Below are positions 9,401 through 16,595 of a stretch of DNA of 64,000 bases, in pieces. Position 1 is the stretch's first letter; each line of letters begins with the position of its first letter. This DNA comes from Burkholderia sp. BCC0506 (lineage in GTDB: Bacteria > Pseudomonadota > Gammaproteobacteria > Burkholderiales > Burkholderiaceae). The notes below the pieces were generated by a model. The model saw only the letters and a list, made by a program, of their open reading frames with translations, was not told the DNA's origin and searched no databases. Position numbers and translations under genes: made by a program. Location: positions 1 to 64,000 of the forward strand of contig NZ_CADFEN010000017.1 in NCBI RefSeq assembly GCF_902833145.1, read 5' to 3'.

Positions 9401-10933
9401 AACGACGGCGCCACGGGCACCAACGCCCTCGCCGCCGGCGTGAACGCCAGCGCGGCCGGCGCCAGCAGCGTGGCAGTCGGCGACGGCTCGAACGCGCAGA
9501 CGGCAGGCGCGGTCGCGATCGGCCAGAACGCATCGGCAACGGGCGGCAAGGCGGTATCGATCGGCTCCGGCAACACGGCGTCCGGCGACGGCGCGGTCGC
9601 GACGGGCGCAAACAACACGGCGACCGGCAACGGCGCAGTGGCGCTCGGCAACGCGAACACCGCGAACGGCGCCAGCGCGCTCGCCCTCGGCAGCGCGAAC
9701 CAGGCCACCGCGGACAACACGATCGCGCTGGGCAACCAGGCCACGGCCAGCGCCACCGGCGCCCAGGCCTACGGCTCGGCCGCCCAGGCCACGGCCGCCG
9801 ACGCGCTCGCCTTCGGCACGAACGCGCAAGCGAACGTCGCGAACTCGATCGCACTCGGCGCGAACTCGGTCACGGCGGCAGCCGTCGGCACCTCGAGCGC
9901 CACGATCGGCGGCGTCACGTACTCCTTCGCGGGCGGCTCGCCGGTCGGCGTGGTGAGCGTCGGTGCCCCGGGCCAGGAACGCCAGATCACGAACGTCGCC
10001 GCGGGCCGGATCTCGGCCTCGAGCACGGACGCGATCAACGGCAGCCAGCTGAACGCGACGAACAACGCGATCACCTCGCTGTCGACGTCCACCGCGTCGA
10101 ACGTCGCGTCGCTGTCGACCGGCATCAACTCGCTGTCGACCGGCCTCAGCACGACGAACAGCAACGTGGCGTCGCTGTCCACGTCGACCTCGACCGCGAT
10201 CAACTCGCTGTCGACGGGCCTCAGCACGGTGAACAGCAACGTCAACTCGCTGTCCACGTCGACTTCGACGGGCATCGGTTCGCTGTCCACCGGCCTGAGC
10301 ACGACGAACAGCAACGTGGCATCGCTGTCGACCGGCGTGACGAACATCAACAACCAGTTGAACCAGTTGTCGACGACGCTCAACAACAACACGACGCGTG
10401 CGGCGAACAACAACGGCATCGCGGCCGACATGAACGGCAAGGGCACCGACGTCCCGACCGTCACCGCCGGCTCGAACTCGGTGGCGATCGGCGCGGGCTC
10501 GAACGACGGCGGCCGCTCGAACGTGGTGTCGGTCGGCAGCGACCAGCAGCAGCGCCAGATCACGAACGTCGCGCCGGGTACGCAAGGCACCGACGCGGTG
10601 AACGTGAACCAGCTGACGCAGGTGCAGACGACGTTGTCGACGGCACTGTCGGGCCAGCAGGCGCAGATCAACTCGCTGGGTTCGCAACTGCAGCAGACCG
10701 ACCAGATGGCGAAGCAGGGTATCGCGGCCGTCGGCGCGATGGCGTCGATCCCGCAGCTCGATCGCGACGCCAACTTCGGGATGGGTATCGGTACGTCGAC
10801 CTTCCTCGGCCAGAAGGCGATGGCGGTCAACATGCAGGCGCGCATCACGGAGAACCTGAAGGCGTCGATCAACGGCGGTTTCAGCGGCGGTCAGAAGGTG
10901 ATCGGCGCCGGCATGCTGTATCAGTGGAAGTAA
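3428..10933 (+). CDS. Giant trimeric autotransporter adhesin (YadA/BpaC type)
   Basis: A 2501-residue type Vc adhesin. Residues 1-52 form an extended signal peptide (ESPR; MNRTYRSIWNEALGAWVA) cut after AHA-52. A YadA-like head of SVAIG/AIAIG repeats runs to about 365, with a neck at about 370-408 ending in TDAINGSQL. Stalk 1 is 425-743. A second connector, head and neck is at about 757-925. Stalk 2 is 941-1968. A third head and neck is at about 1971-2212, then a short stalk and a last neck. The final 80 or so residues are the YadA membrane anchor, which ends W-K rather than in the usual aromatic residue. Stalks are two-thirds Ser/Thr. GGAGG lies nine bases before the ATG. It should trimerise in the outer membrane and mediate attachment; the ligand is unknown. 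Confidence 0.97.
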   Translation: MNRTYRSIWNEALGAWVAASEHDSARGKPNKSAVVKAVATAVLVAGASVAHAQYVAGNSGGGVSATGAQAIAIGGNNGSTTTASGATSIAIGANATASGNYSQAFGQATTATGASAIGIGSGAKALNTGATAVGNDTTASGSSSIAIGGGNSSGTGGAVASGTNSIALGRFSNASASGATALGSNASASGTDSVALGTNTNAINTSVAIGRGSTATGTNGSVAIGNSATSTGTGAIAMGNVGSFAATAIASGSDAVALGNGSTASGSAGAVAVGSAAVASNSYATAFGANSTASGAGSVAFAQNSVASASNAVAIGVASTANVANSVALGYNSVTTSALSTTTAGTTAVSSTTIGGQTFGNYAGAGSAGGVVSVGQPNAERRIQNVAAGLVNSTSTDAINGSQLYAVASTTTSSITSLSTSTSTGLSSANSSISSLSTSTSTGINSLSTGLSSANSSVTSLSSSTSTGLSSANSSITSLSTSTSTGINSLSTGLSSANSSVTSLSSSTSTGLSSANSSITSLSTSTSTGINSLSTGLSSANSSVTSLSSSTSTGLSSANSSITSLSTSTSTGINSLSTGLSSTNSSVASLSTSTSTGLSSANSSITSLSTSTSTGINSLSTGLSSANSSVASLSTSTSTGLSSANSSITSLSTSTSTGINSLSTGLSSANSSVASLSTSTSTGLSSANSSITSLSTSTSTGINSLSTGLSSTNSSVASLSTSTSTGLSSANSSITSLSTSTSTGINSLSTGISTVSTKTDNLGSSTASALGGGSTYDPTTGKVSAPSYTTYNANGTTSTANSVGSAIDNINSQGIKYFHANSTGPDSTATGTDAVAIGTGAVAGTNNSVALGANSVTAPANPTSSATVNGVTFGGFAGATPVGTVSVGDLNKERQITNVAAGQVTQTSTDAINGSQLYSVAQQVGTATSAISSLSTSTSTGLSSANSSITSLSTSTSTGLSSANSSITSLSTSTSTGLSSANSSITSLSTSTSTGLSSANSSITSLSTSTSTGLSSANSSITSLSTSTSTGLSSANSSITSLSTSTSTGLSSANSSITSLSTSTSTGLSSANSSITSLSTSTSTGLSSANSSITSLSTSTSTGLSSANSSITSLSTSTSTGLSSANSSITSLSTSTSTGLSSANSSITSLSTSTSTGLSSANSSITSLSTSTSTGLSSANSSITSLSTSTSTGLSSANSSITSLSTSTSTGLSSANSSITSLSTSTSTGLSSANSSITSLSTSTSTGLSSANSSITSLSTSTSTGLSSANSSITSLSTSTSTGLSSANSSITSLSTSTSTGLSSANSSITSLSTSTSTGLSSANSSITSLSTSTSTGLSSANSSITSLSTSTSTGLSSANSSITSLSTSTSTGINSLSTGLSSTDSSVTSLSTSTSTGLSSANSSITSLSTSTSTGLSSANSSITSLSTSTSTGLSSANSSITSLSTSTSTGLSSANSSITSLSTSTSTGLSSANSSITSLSTSTSTGINSLSTGLSSTDSSVTSLSTSTSTGLSSANSSITSLSTSTSTGLSSANSSITSLSTSTSTGINSLSTGLSSTDSSVTSLSTSTSTGLSSANSSITSLSTSTSTSINSLSTGLSSTDSSVTSLSTSTSTGLSSANSSITSLSTSTSTGLSSANSSITSLSTSTSTGLSSANSSITSLSTSTSTGLSSANSSITSLSTSTSTGLSSANSSITSLSTSTSTGLSSANSSITSLSTSTSTGLSSANSSITSLSTSTSTGLSSANSSITSLSTSTSTGLSSANSSITSLSTSTSTGLSSANSSITSLSTSTSTGISSLSTGLSSTNSSVSSLSTSTSTGLSSANSSITSLSTSTSTGLSSANSSITSLSTSTSTGINSLSTGLSSTNSSVSSLSTSTSTGLSSANSSITSLSTSTSTGLSSANSSITSLSTSTSTGLNSLSTGLSSTNSTILSLSTSTSTGIGSLSTGLSSTNSSVSSLSTSTSTAIEAAKTHYYSVNDNGVQQANYANDGATGTNALAAGVNASAAGASSVAVGDGSNAQTAGAVAIGQNASATGGKAVSIGSGNTASGDGAVATGANNTATGNGAVALGNANTANGASALALGSANQATADNTIALGNQATASATGAQAYGSAAQATAADALAFGTNAQANVANSIALGANSVTAAAVGTSSATIGGVTYSFAGGSPVGVVSVGAPGQERQITNVAAGRISASSTDAINGSQLNATNNAITSLSTSTASNVASLSTGINSLSTGLSTTNSNVASLSTSTSTAINSLSTGLSTVNSNVNSLSTSTSTGIGSLSTGLSTTNSNVASLSTGVTNINNQLNQLSTTLNNNTTRAANNNGIAADMNGKGTDVPTVTAGSNSVAIGAGSNDGGRSNVVSVGSDQQQRQITNVAPGTQGTDAVNVNQLTQVQTTLSTALSGQQAQINSLGSQLQQTDQMAKQGIAAVGAMASIPQLDRDANFGMGIGTSTFLGQKAMAVNMQARITENLKASINGGFSGGQKVIGAGMLYQWK
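4700..5656 (+). repeat. Stalk 1 repeat: seven 43-residue supermodules
   Basis: In-frame tandem repeats alternate an 18-residue unit (GLSSANSSITSLSTSTST type, 54 bp) with a 25-residue unit (GINSLST plus an 18-mer variant, 75 bp). The 129-bp supermodule occurs seven times, then one final 18-mer, exactly 957 bp. The 25-mer is therefore the 18-mer with one extra heptad. Confidence 0.9.
6248..9331 (+). repeat. Stalk 2 repeat: 46 x 18-residue and 8 x 25-residue units
   Basis: By coordinates this 3084-bp array contains runs of 24, 5, 2, 1, 10, 2 and 2 copies of the 54-bp unit (46 in all). Each run is followed by a 75-bp unit, with two 75-bp units at the end (8 in all); 46 x 54 plus 8 x 75 equals 3084. 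The 18-mer has 8 Ser and 4 Thr. Units differ mainly at third codon positions. Confidence 0.92.
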
Positions 10934-10948
10934 CGCGTCGCGCCGCCC

Positions 10949-10976
10949 GGCCGACCGGCTCGCCAGCCGGCCGGCC
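10949..10976 (+). terminator. Hairpin between the adhesin and the OmpA lipoprotein gene
   Basis: An 11-bp GC stem with one mismatch (GGCCGACCGGC with GCCGGCCGGCC) and a 6-nt loop starts 15 bases after the adhesin stop. With no T-run it may attenuate rather than end transcription into the next gene. Confidence 0.4.
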
Positions 10977-11055
10977 CGCGGCCGCGACGGCACGACGAGC
11001 CTGCTCGCGCGATGCGTGGCGGGTGTCGGTCAACCCAAGCTTTAAGGACGTCACC

Positions 11056-11724
11056 GTGAACAAACTCGCTCTTGCGCTCGCGCTTTCCGCAACGGCCCTC
11101 GCCGCGTGCTCGACCGCATCCGGCCCGACCTTCAGCGCCTCCGAACTGCAGCCGCGCGACGGCGTGCGCACCTTCCAGGTGGACTGCCACGGCCTGCTGT
11201 CGGGCCCGCAGACCTGCATGAAGGCTGCTCGCAAGATCTGCGGCGAAGAGCCCGTGCGCGCCGTGGATTCGGCCCGCGCGCTGCGCGACCAATCCGATCC
11301 GGCCACGCTGGTCTTCCAGTGCGGCGCCGCGCCGGCCGAAGCGGCTTCGGCCGCCACGCCCGCACCCGCGGCCGCCGTCGTCGAACGCGTGAACCTGTCG
11401 GGCGACGCGCTGTTCGCCACCGACCACGCGACGCTCGCGCCGACCGCGCGCGAATCGCTGGACCGGCTGCTGAGCGAGCGTGCCGACCGCACGTACTCGC
11501 AGGTGACGGTCACCGGCTTCACCGACTCGGTGGGCAGCGACGACTACAACCTCGCGCTGTCGAAGCGCCGCGCCGAATCGGTCGCCGCCTATCTGAAGGC
11601 GCACGGGCTGAAGACCGACTCGATGACGGTCTCGGGCCGCGGCAAGGCCGATCCGGTCGCCTCCAACGCGACGCCGGAAGGCCGCGCCAGCAACCGCCGC
11701 GTCGAAATCCGGCTGCAGCAGTGA
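11056..11724 (+). CDS. OmpA-family peptidoglycan-binding lipoprotein
   Basis: 222 residues starting at GTG 11056 with AAGGA upstream; longer in-frame ORFs upstream lack a signal. The signal ends in the lipobox LAAC (Cys18), so the protein should be lipid-anchored. A Cys-containing N-terminal segment and an Ala/Pro linker lead to an OmpA-C domain (about 116-222) with GFTDSVGSDDYNLALSKRRA and the terminal NRRVEIRL, which binds peptidoglycan. It lies 122 bp behind the adhesin on the same strand. A role in anchoring or assembling the adhesin in the envelope is plausible, since lipoprotein partners such as SadB are known for other trimeric autotransporters, but it is inferred. Confidence 0.88.
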   Translation: MNKLALALALSATALAACSTASGPTFSASELQPRDGVRTFQVDCHGLLSGPQTCMKAARKICGEEPVRAVDSARALRDQSDPATLVFQCGAAPAEAASAATPAPAAAVVERVNLSGDALFATDHATLAPTARESLDRLLSERADRTYSQVTVTGFTDSVGSDDYNLALSKRRAESVAAYLKAHGLKTDSMTVSGRGKADPVASNATPEGRASNRRVEIRLQQ

Positions 11725-11789
11725 GCCGCCTGCGGCCGCCGACGCGGCCGCGCGATCCGGCAGGCCGCCCGCGCCGGGATGCCGCCGGG

Positions 11790-11821
11790 CGAACGGGCGC
11801 CGCTTCGCCGGCGCCCGTTCG
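11790..11821 (+). terminator. Perfect hairpin after the OmpA lipoprotein gene
   Basis: The 13-bp stem CGAACGGGCGCCG/CGGCGCCCGTTCG encloses a 6-nt loop. Only GCGTTGG follows, with no T-run. It lies in the 385-bp gap before the DUF2827 genes; the rest of that gap (11822-12109) shows nothing further except a GAGGA ribosome site at its end. Confidence 0.6.
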
Positions 11822-12109
11822 CGTTGGCCGGCGGCTATGTCAAAGTTCGTCACGGCCTGCCAAAACCGGCGGTTTCCATGCCACAATCGCCGCAGACAGT
11901 CGCCGGGGCAGCCTGCCCGATGCGCGCCGTGCCAGGCGCGCCCGGCGACACGCCGGAATCCGGCTGCCGCCCGCGCGAATCCCGTCGCCCGATTCGCGTA
12001 CCGCGGCGCACCGGCGCGAATCCAACCATGACGATCCACGGCGCGCCGCTGCCGGCCAGACGCTCGACGCGATGCCCGGACGCACGACGCCGCAGAGGAA
12101 AACCAACCG

Positions 12110-13255
12110 GTGACGGACATCAATGAAGCCGCCGCGGGCGGCACCCGCAAGCAACGGCCGGCGGTCGGCATCTCGCTGTTTGCGCGCGACGGCCAGGCGA
12201 TCTGGGAAAACGGCATTCACCAGAACATCGCGTTCCTCGCGATGATGCTCAAGCGCTCGGATCGCGTCGGCCCCGTCTATTTCCTGAACGGCGGCGACGC
12301 CGCCGCACTGCCGGCCGGCCTCGAGCTCGACGGCCTCGACATCCCGCTCGTGAAACCCGCCGACGTCACGCACGAACTCGACGTCGTGATCGAAATGGGC
12401 GCGCAGTTGCCGGTCGAATGGCTGCGGCACATGAAGGCGCTCGGCAAGAAGATCGCCGCCTTCTTCTGCGGGCACGTGTATGCGGGCCTGGGCGAAACGC
12501 CGATATTCGGGAAACCGTCGGGGCACGTGTTCAACGGCGCACCGTTCGACGAAGTGTGGCTGCTGCCGCAATACGACAAGACCGCCGCGCCGATGCTGCG
12601 CACGATCCTGCGCGCGCCCGTCCACCTGATGCCGCACATCTGGTCGCCGTACTTCCTCGAACGCCGCGTGGCCGCGCTCGCCGAAGAAGGCGCGACGTTC
12701 GGCTATCGGCCCGGCCCGCGGCCGTGGAAGCTCGCGACGCTCGAACCGAACATCTCGGTCGCCAAGTCCTGCCACTACCCGATGCTCGCATGCGACGAGC
12801 TCTACCGCGCGCGGCCTGATGCGGTGCAACACATGTTCGTCGTCAACTCGATGCACATGAAGGCGCATCCGACCTTCGTGCACTTCGCGAACAGCCTCGA
12901 TCTCGTGCGCCAGCACAAGGCGACGTTCGAACCGCGACTCGACCTGCCGGGCTTCATGGCGCGTCACGCGGATGCGGTCGTGTCGCATCACTGGGAGAAC
13001 GGGCAGAACTACCTGTATTACGACGTGCTGTACGGCGGCTATCCGCTGATCCACAACTCGACGCTGATCGGCGACGCCGGCTATTACTACCCGGACTTCG
13101 ACTCGGCCGCCGGCGGCCGCGCGCTGCTCGAAGCGTGGCTGCATCACGACGAACGCCTCGACGACTACCGCGCGAAAGCCGGCCGGCTGCTGCAGTCGGT
13201 CTCGATCGACAACCCCGCGAACCTCGACGCGTTCGTCTCGCGTCTGGTCGCCTGA
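12110..13255 (+). CDS. DUF2827 protein, copy 1 (putative GT-B glycosyltransferase)
   Basis: 381 residues, GTG start at 12110 with GAGGA upstream. It belongs with the other three DUF2827 proteins in this window. Shared landmarks are W-x-NG-x-x-QN near residue 30, VVIEMG, PHIWSPYF, EPN-x-x-V-x-K-x-x-x-x-PML, and a C-terminal block AVVSHHWENGQNYLYYDVLY followed by G-YPLIHNS and GYYYPDFD. The last block resembles the donor-binding end of GT-B transferases (Glu, then G-x-P-L/V, then a nucleotide-sugar loop). There is no signal peptide, so it is probably cytoplasmic. DUF2827 has no established function that I know of. The next gene starts 14 bp downstream. Confidence 0.82.
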   Translation: MTDINEAAAGGTRKQRPAVGISLFARDGQAIWENGIHQNIAFLAMMLKRSDRVGPVYFLNGGDAAALPAGLELDGLDIPLVKPADVTHELDVVIEMGAQLPVEWLRHMKALGKKIAAFFCGHVYAGLGETPIFGKPSGHVFNGAPFDEVWLLPQYDKTAAPMLRTILRAPVHLMPHIWSPYFLERRVAALAEEGATFGYRPGPRPWKLATLEPNISVAKSCHYPMLACDELYRARPDAVQHMFVVNSMHMKAHPTFVHFANSLDLVRQHKATFEPRLDLPGFMARHADAVVSHHWENGQNYLYYDVLYGGYPLIHNSTLIGDAGYYYPDFDSAAGGRALLEAWLHHDERLDDYRAKAGRLLQSVSIDNPANLDAFVSRLVA

Positions 13256-13269
13256 ACCGGAGCCTACGC

Positions 13270-14424
13270 ATGTCGGACTCCAATGCCCGTCAAGCGCCCG
13301 GCGAGGGCAAGCGTCTCGTCGTCGGCGTGTCGCTGTTCGTGCGCGGCGCCGGCCAGTCGCTGTGGGAAAACGGCATTTTCCAGAACTGCCTGCTGCTGAT
13401 TCTCCTGCTGCGCCAGTCGCCGCTCGTCGCGGATGCCGTGATGGTGAACGGCGGCGAGCAGGTCGCCGATCCGCAGATGATGCTCGGCGAGTGGAACGTG
13501 CCGCTGCTGTCGATGGACGAAGCGCTCGAGCGCTGCGACGTGCTGATCGAAATGAGCGCGCAGTTCGGCGCGGACTACCTGCGCGCGTTCCGCGAGCGCG
13601 GCGGCAAGGTCGTCACGATGCGGGTCGGCAACGACTACGTGATCGACATCGAACGCGCGATGTTCGACAAGCCGTCGGGCTTCCTGTTCTCCGGTGCGCC
13701 GTACGACGCGGTGTGGACGATTCCCGAGTTCGAGCGCTCGTGCCTGCACTACTACCAGACGGGCCTGCGCGCGCCGGTCACGATCGTCCCGCACATCTGG
13801 CATCCGATGCTGTTCGACAAGGCGCGCGCGACGCTCGGCGACGGTTTGTCGTTCGGCTATCAGCCCGGCAAGCCGCGCTGGCGCGTGACGATGTTCGAGC
13901 CGAACATCTGCATGGTGAAGACGAGCATCATTCCGATGCTGATCACGGAAGAGGCATATCGCGCGAACCCGGCATTCCTCGAATTCGTGCGCGTGTGCAA
14001 CACGATCCACCTGAAGGATCACACGACGTTCATCCACTTCGCGAAGAGCCTCGACATCGTGAACCACGGGATCACGACGTTCGAAAGCCGCTATGCGGTG
14101 TACGAGTTCATGGCCGCGTACGGCGACGCGGTGGTGTCGCACACGTGGGAGAACGCGCAGAACTACCTGTATTACGAGCTGCTGTACGGCGACTATCCGC
14201 TGATCCACAACTCGCCGTTCCTCGGCAAGGCGGGGTATTTCTATCCGGACTTCGACTGCCAGGCAGGCGGGCGCGCGCTGTTGCAGGCGTTCGCCGAACA
14301 CGACGCGAACCTCGACGCATACCGCGAGCAGTCGAAGCACGTGCTCGATTCGGTCAGCATCTACAACCCCGAGAACGTCGCGGCCTATACGGACGCGATC
14401 GCCGCCCTCTATCGCGACGCGTGA
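13270..14424 (+). CDS. DUF2827 protein, copy 2 (putative GT-B glycosyltransferase)
   Basis: 384 residues, ATG at 13270 with GGAG upstream. An open frame extends back to 13135 but would overlap copy 1. It is closest to copy 1 by eye: LWENGIFQN, VLIEMSAQ, RAPVTIVPHIWHPM, EPNICMVKTSIIPML, AVVSHTWENAQNYLYYELLY and GYFYPDFD. It carries a VGNDYVIDIE segment that copy 1 has lost (GHVYAG). It sits second in a closely spaced set with a DUF4019 gene and copy 3, with gaps of 14, 26 and 28 bp, so the set is almost certainly one transcript. Enzymatic activity is inferred from the GT-B-like C-terminal block only. Confidence 0.82.
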   Translation: MSDSNARQAPGEGKRLVVGVSLFVRGAGQSLWENGIFQNCLLLILLLRQSPLVADAVMVNGGEQVADPQMMLGEWNVPLLSMDEALERCDVLIEMSAQFGADYLRAFRERGGKVVTMRVGNDYVIDIERAMFDKPSGFLFSGAPYDAVWTIPEFERSCLHYYQTGLRAPVTIVPHIWHPMLFDKARATLGDGLSFGYQPGKPRWRVTMFEPNICMVKTSIIPMLITEEAYRANPAFLEFVRVCNTIHLKDHTTFIHFAKSLDIVNHGITTFESRYAVYEFMAAYGDAVVSHTWENAQNYLYYELLYGDYPLIHNSPFLGKAGYFYPDFDCQAGGRALLQAFAEHDANLDAYREQSKHVLDSVSIYNPENVAAYTDAIAALYRDA

Positions 14425-14450
14425 CGCGCCGCCCTTTCCGGACCCAGACA

Positions 14451-14918
14451 ATGAACGCACGTACATCCTTCACCCGCGCAAAATGGCTGATCGGCTGCGC
14501 CGCCGCATCGCTCGCGATCGGCGCGCACGCGCAAGCCGCCGGCGAATCGGCCGACACGCTGCTGCGCGACTCCGATGCGGTGTTCAAGCAGCTCGACGCC
14601 GGCCAGTACGGCGCCGTATGGGCCGACGCCGCGCCGTTCGTGAAGGCGCGCATCAAGCAGGACCAGTTCGCGGCGCAGATGCAGCAGGCACGCCAGTCGA
14701 TCGGTGCGGTCAGCCATCGCGGCTGGGCGCAGATCACGCGGATCCGCTACACGAACTCGTCGTCGATGCCCGACGGCCTGTATGCGAACGTCGACTACGC
14801 GACGACGCTCGCGAGCGGCGCGACCGCTTACGAAAAGCTGAGCTTTCGCCTCGATGACGACGGCCGCTGGCACCTCACCGGCTACGTGCCGCGCCAGTCG
14901 CAGAACTACACGCCGTAA
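14451..14918 (+). CDS. Secreted DUF4019-like protein
   Basis: 155 residues with a Sec signal peptide (MNARTSFTRAKWLIGCAAAS, cut near AHA-QA at about 31), so periplasmic or beyond. The mature part matches the DUF4019 pattern: a short helical start (LDAGQYGAVWADAA), a central I-G-A-V-S-H-R-G-W segment, then a beta-rich end (GLYANVDYATTL, YEKLSFRLDDDGRWHLTGY). Its family function is unknown. It is lodged between DUF2827 copies 2 and 3 with 26- and 28-bp gaps, suggesting an envelope partner of the same pathway. Confidence 0.8.
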   Translation: MNARTSFTRAKWLIGCAAASLAIGAHAQAAGESADTLLRDSDAVFKQLDAGQYGAVWADAAPFVKARIKQDQFAAQMQQARQSIGAVSHRGWAQITRIRYTNSSSMPDGLYANVDYATTLASGATAYEKLSFRLDDDGRWHLTGYVPRQSQNYTP

Positions 14919-14946
14919 GCCGCGCACCATCCGCCCGGAGCAACCG

Positions 14947-16083
14947 ATGAAACTCAATGTCGCGATAACGATGAACGTGCAACGCGACGCGACGCAATCG
15001 ATCTGGTACAACGGCGCGAACCAGCACTGCGTGTATCTGTACATGCTGCTGAAGCAGTCGCCGCTGATCGGCGAGGTCTGGCTCGCGCACGACGACGGCA
15101 TCACCGAGTATCCGCAGGCGCTGATGATGGACGCGTTCGGCGACGCGCTGCGGCCGCTGTCGGCCGTCGTTCACCAGACCGACCTGCTGATCGAGATGAA
15201 CGCGTTCATCGACCCGTCGCATACGGAGGTCGTGCGCCGGCGCGGCGGCAAGTGCGTGTCGTACCGCTTCGGCAACGACTACGTGATCGCGGTCGAGACG
15301 ATCAACTTCGGGCAGAACGACTGGCGGCCGAACCCGCACCGCGTGCAGTTCGACGAGATCTGGACCAATCCGCAGCACATGCATACCTGCGCCGCGTATT
15401 TCCAGGCCGTGTACCGCGCGCCGGTGATCGAGCTGCCGCATATCTGGTCGCCGTATTTCATCGAACGCAGCCTCGATGCCGATCCCGAACTGAAGGCGCG
15501 CTTCGGCTATCGCAACCACGGGCCGGCCAAGCGCATCGCGTTCTTCGAGCCGAACCTGAACGTCGTGAAGAGCGCGATCGTGCCGATGCTCGCCGCGAAC
15601 GCGTGCTACGTCGATCATCCGGAGCTCGTCGAGCACGTGTACATGACCAACACGTTCGACAAGAAGGAAAACGTCGCCTTCAAGCATCTCGCGCTCGGCC
15701 TCGAAATGGTGCGCGACGGCAAGGCCACCGCCGACGTGCGCGCGCCGTTCGTCGCGTGGGCCGCGCATCACACCGACATCGTCGTGTCGCATCACTGGGA
15801 AAACGGCCTGAACTACCTGCTGTACGACGCGCTGTACGGCAACTACCCGCTCGTGCACAACTCGCCGTTCCTGCGCGACGTGGGCTACTACTATCCGGAC
15901 TTCGAGATCTTCGATGCGGCGCGCGCGATCGCGACCGCCGCGCAGACGCATGACGCGCGGCTCGACGATTACGCGGCGGCCGCCCGGCGCTGCCTGCACC
16001 AGGTCGACACGCTCGCCGAGCACAACGTGCGCGCCTATTCCACGCAGATCCAGCACCTGTTCGCCGGCCGCCCGCTCGGCTGA
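14947..16083 (+). CDS. DUF2827 protein, copy 3 (putative GT-B glycosyltransferase)
   Basis: 378 residues, ATG at 14947 with GGAG seven bases upstream. Landmarks are IWYNGANQH (H in place of the usual N), LLIEMNAF, FGNDYVIAVE, APVIELPHIWSPYF, EPNLNVVKSAIVPML, IVVSHHWENGLNYLLYDALY with G-NYPLVHNS, and GYYYPDFE. It is the last gene of the plus-strand run and converges on the EAL/hypothetical pair. As with its paralogs, a GT-B fold is suggested by the C-terminal block but the donor and acceptor are unknown. Confidence 0.82.
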   Translation: MKLNVAITMNVQRDATQSIWYNGANQHCVYLYMLLKQSPLIGEVWLAHDDGITEYPQALMMDAFGDALRPLSAVVHQTDLLIEMNAFIDPSHTEVVRRRGGKCVSYRFGNDYVIAVETINFGQNDWRPNPHRVQFDEIWTNPQHMHTCAAYFQAVYRAPVIELPHIWSPYFIERSLDADPELKARFGYRNHGPAKRIAFFEPNLNVVKSAIVPMLAANACYVDHPELVEHVYMTNTFDKKENVAFKHLALGLEMVRDGKATADVRAPFVAWAAHHTDIVVSHHWENGLNYLLYDALYGNYPLVHNSPFLRDVGYYYPDFEIFDAARAIATAAQTHDARLDDYAAAARRCLHQVDTLAEHNVRAYSTQIQHLFAGRPLG

Positions 16084-16107
16084 CCGCCTTCGCTCGCGCC
16101 GGTCGCG

Positions 16108-16524
16108 TTACACCAGTACCCGATCGCCGCGTTGCGCGGCGAACGTACGGCCATGCCGTCGCCCGATGCGCACGAGCACCGCGAAACAACGGGCCGCCGG
16201 CCGGCCGGCACCGCCCGATTGCCTGACGAGGCTGTCGGATACGCCGCGCGCGATCGCCGACTCGTCGCCGCATGCGCCGGCGATGACGCCCGCGTAGTAG
16301 TGCCGCGCCGCGAGTTCGCGACCGCCCGCGTCGAGCGGGCTCATTCGCTGAATGCGGCGCGCGACGATCGTCAGGCCGTCGAGATAGGGTGCGACGTCGG
16401 TCGGCGCATCGGTCGATTCGGCGCCCAGTTGCCCGAGCATGTCGGCCAGCTCGGCGAGCGCGACCAGGTCGTGCACCTCGGTTGCCTGCGTGCCCGTTCC
16501 GCTTCCGGCTTTCGTCTCCGCCAT
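16108..16524 (-). CDS. Hypothetical protein downstream of the EAL gene
   Basis: 138 residues starting at ATG 16524 (MAETKAGSG). The frame stays open upstream but overlaps the EAL coding region. It has an N-terminal helical stretch (VHDLVALAELADMLGQLG), a middle helix and a basic C-terminus (VRIGRRHGRTFAAQRGDRV). I recognise no domain. It begins 71 bp after the EAL stop on the same strand, so the two are probably co-transcribed. High GC leaves some chance that it is not translated. Confidence 0.5.
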   Translation of the reverse strand: MAETKAGSGTGTQATEVHDLVALAELADMLGQLGAESTDAPTDVAPYLDGLTIVARRIQRMSPLDAGGRELAARHYYAGVIAGACGDESAIARGVSDSLVRQSGGAGRPAARCFAVLVRIGRRHGRTFAAQRGDRVLV

Positions 16525-16595
16525 GCCCTCGCCCCTTTTTCGATTCGTCTCGCTCCCGGCGCGCCTCCCGCGCGCCGCCCTGCCCGCTTCCACGC

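Noticed and set aside
11725-12109. Open frames in the gap between the OmpA lipoprotein and DUF2827 copy 1
   Set aside because: Pro/Arg-rich translations spanning a perfect 13-bp hairpin; no ribosome site for any of them, so treated as non-coding.
13135-13269. N-terminal extension of DUF2827 copy 2
   Set aside because: It would overlap the end of copy 1 and gives an Arg-rich sequence; ATG 13270 has a good ribosome site and matches the paralogs' N-termini.
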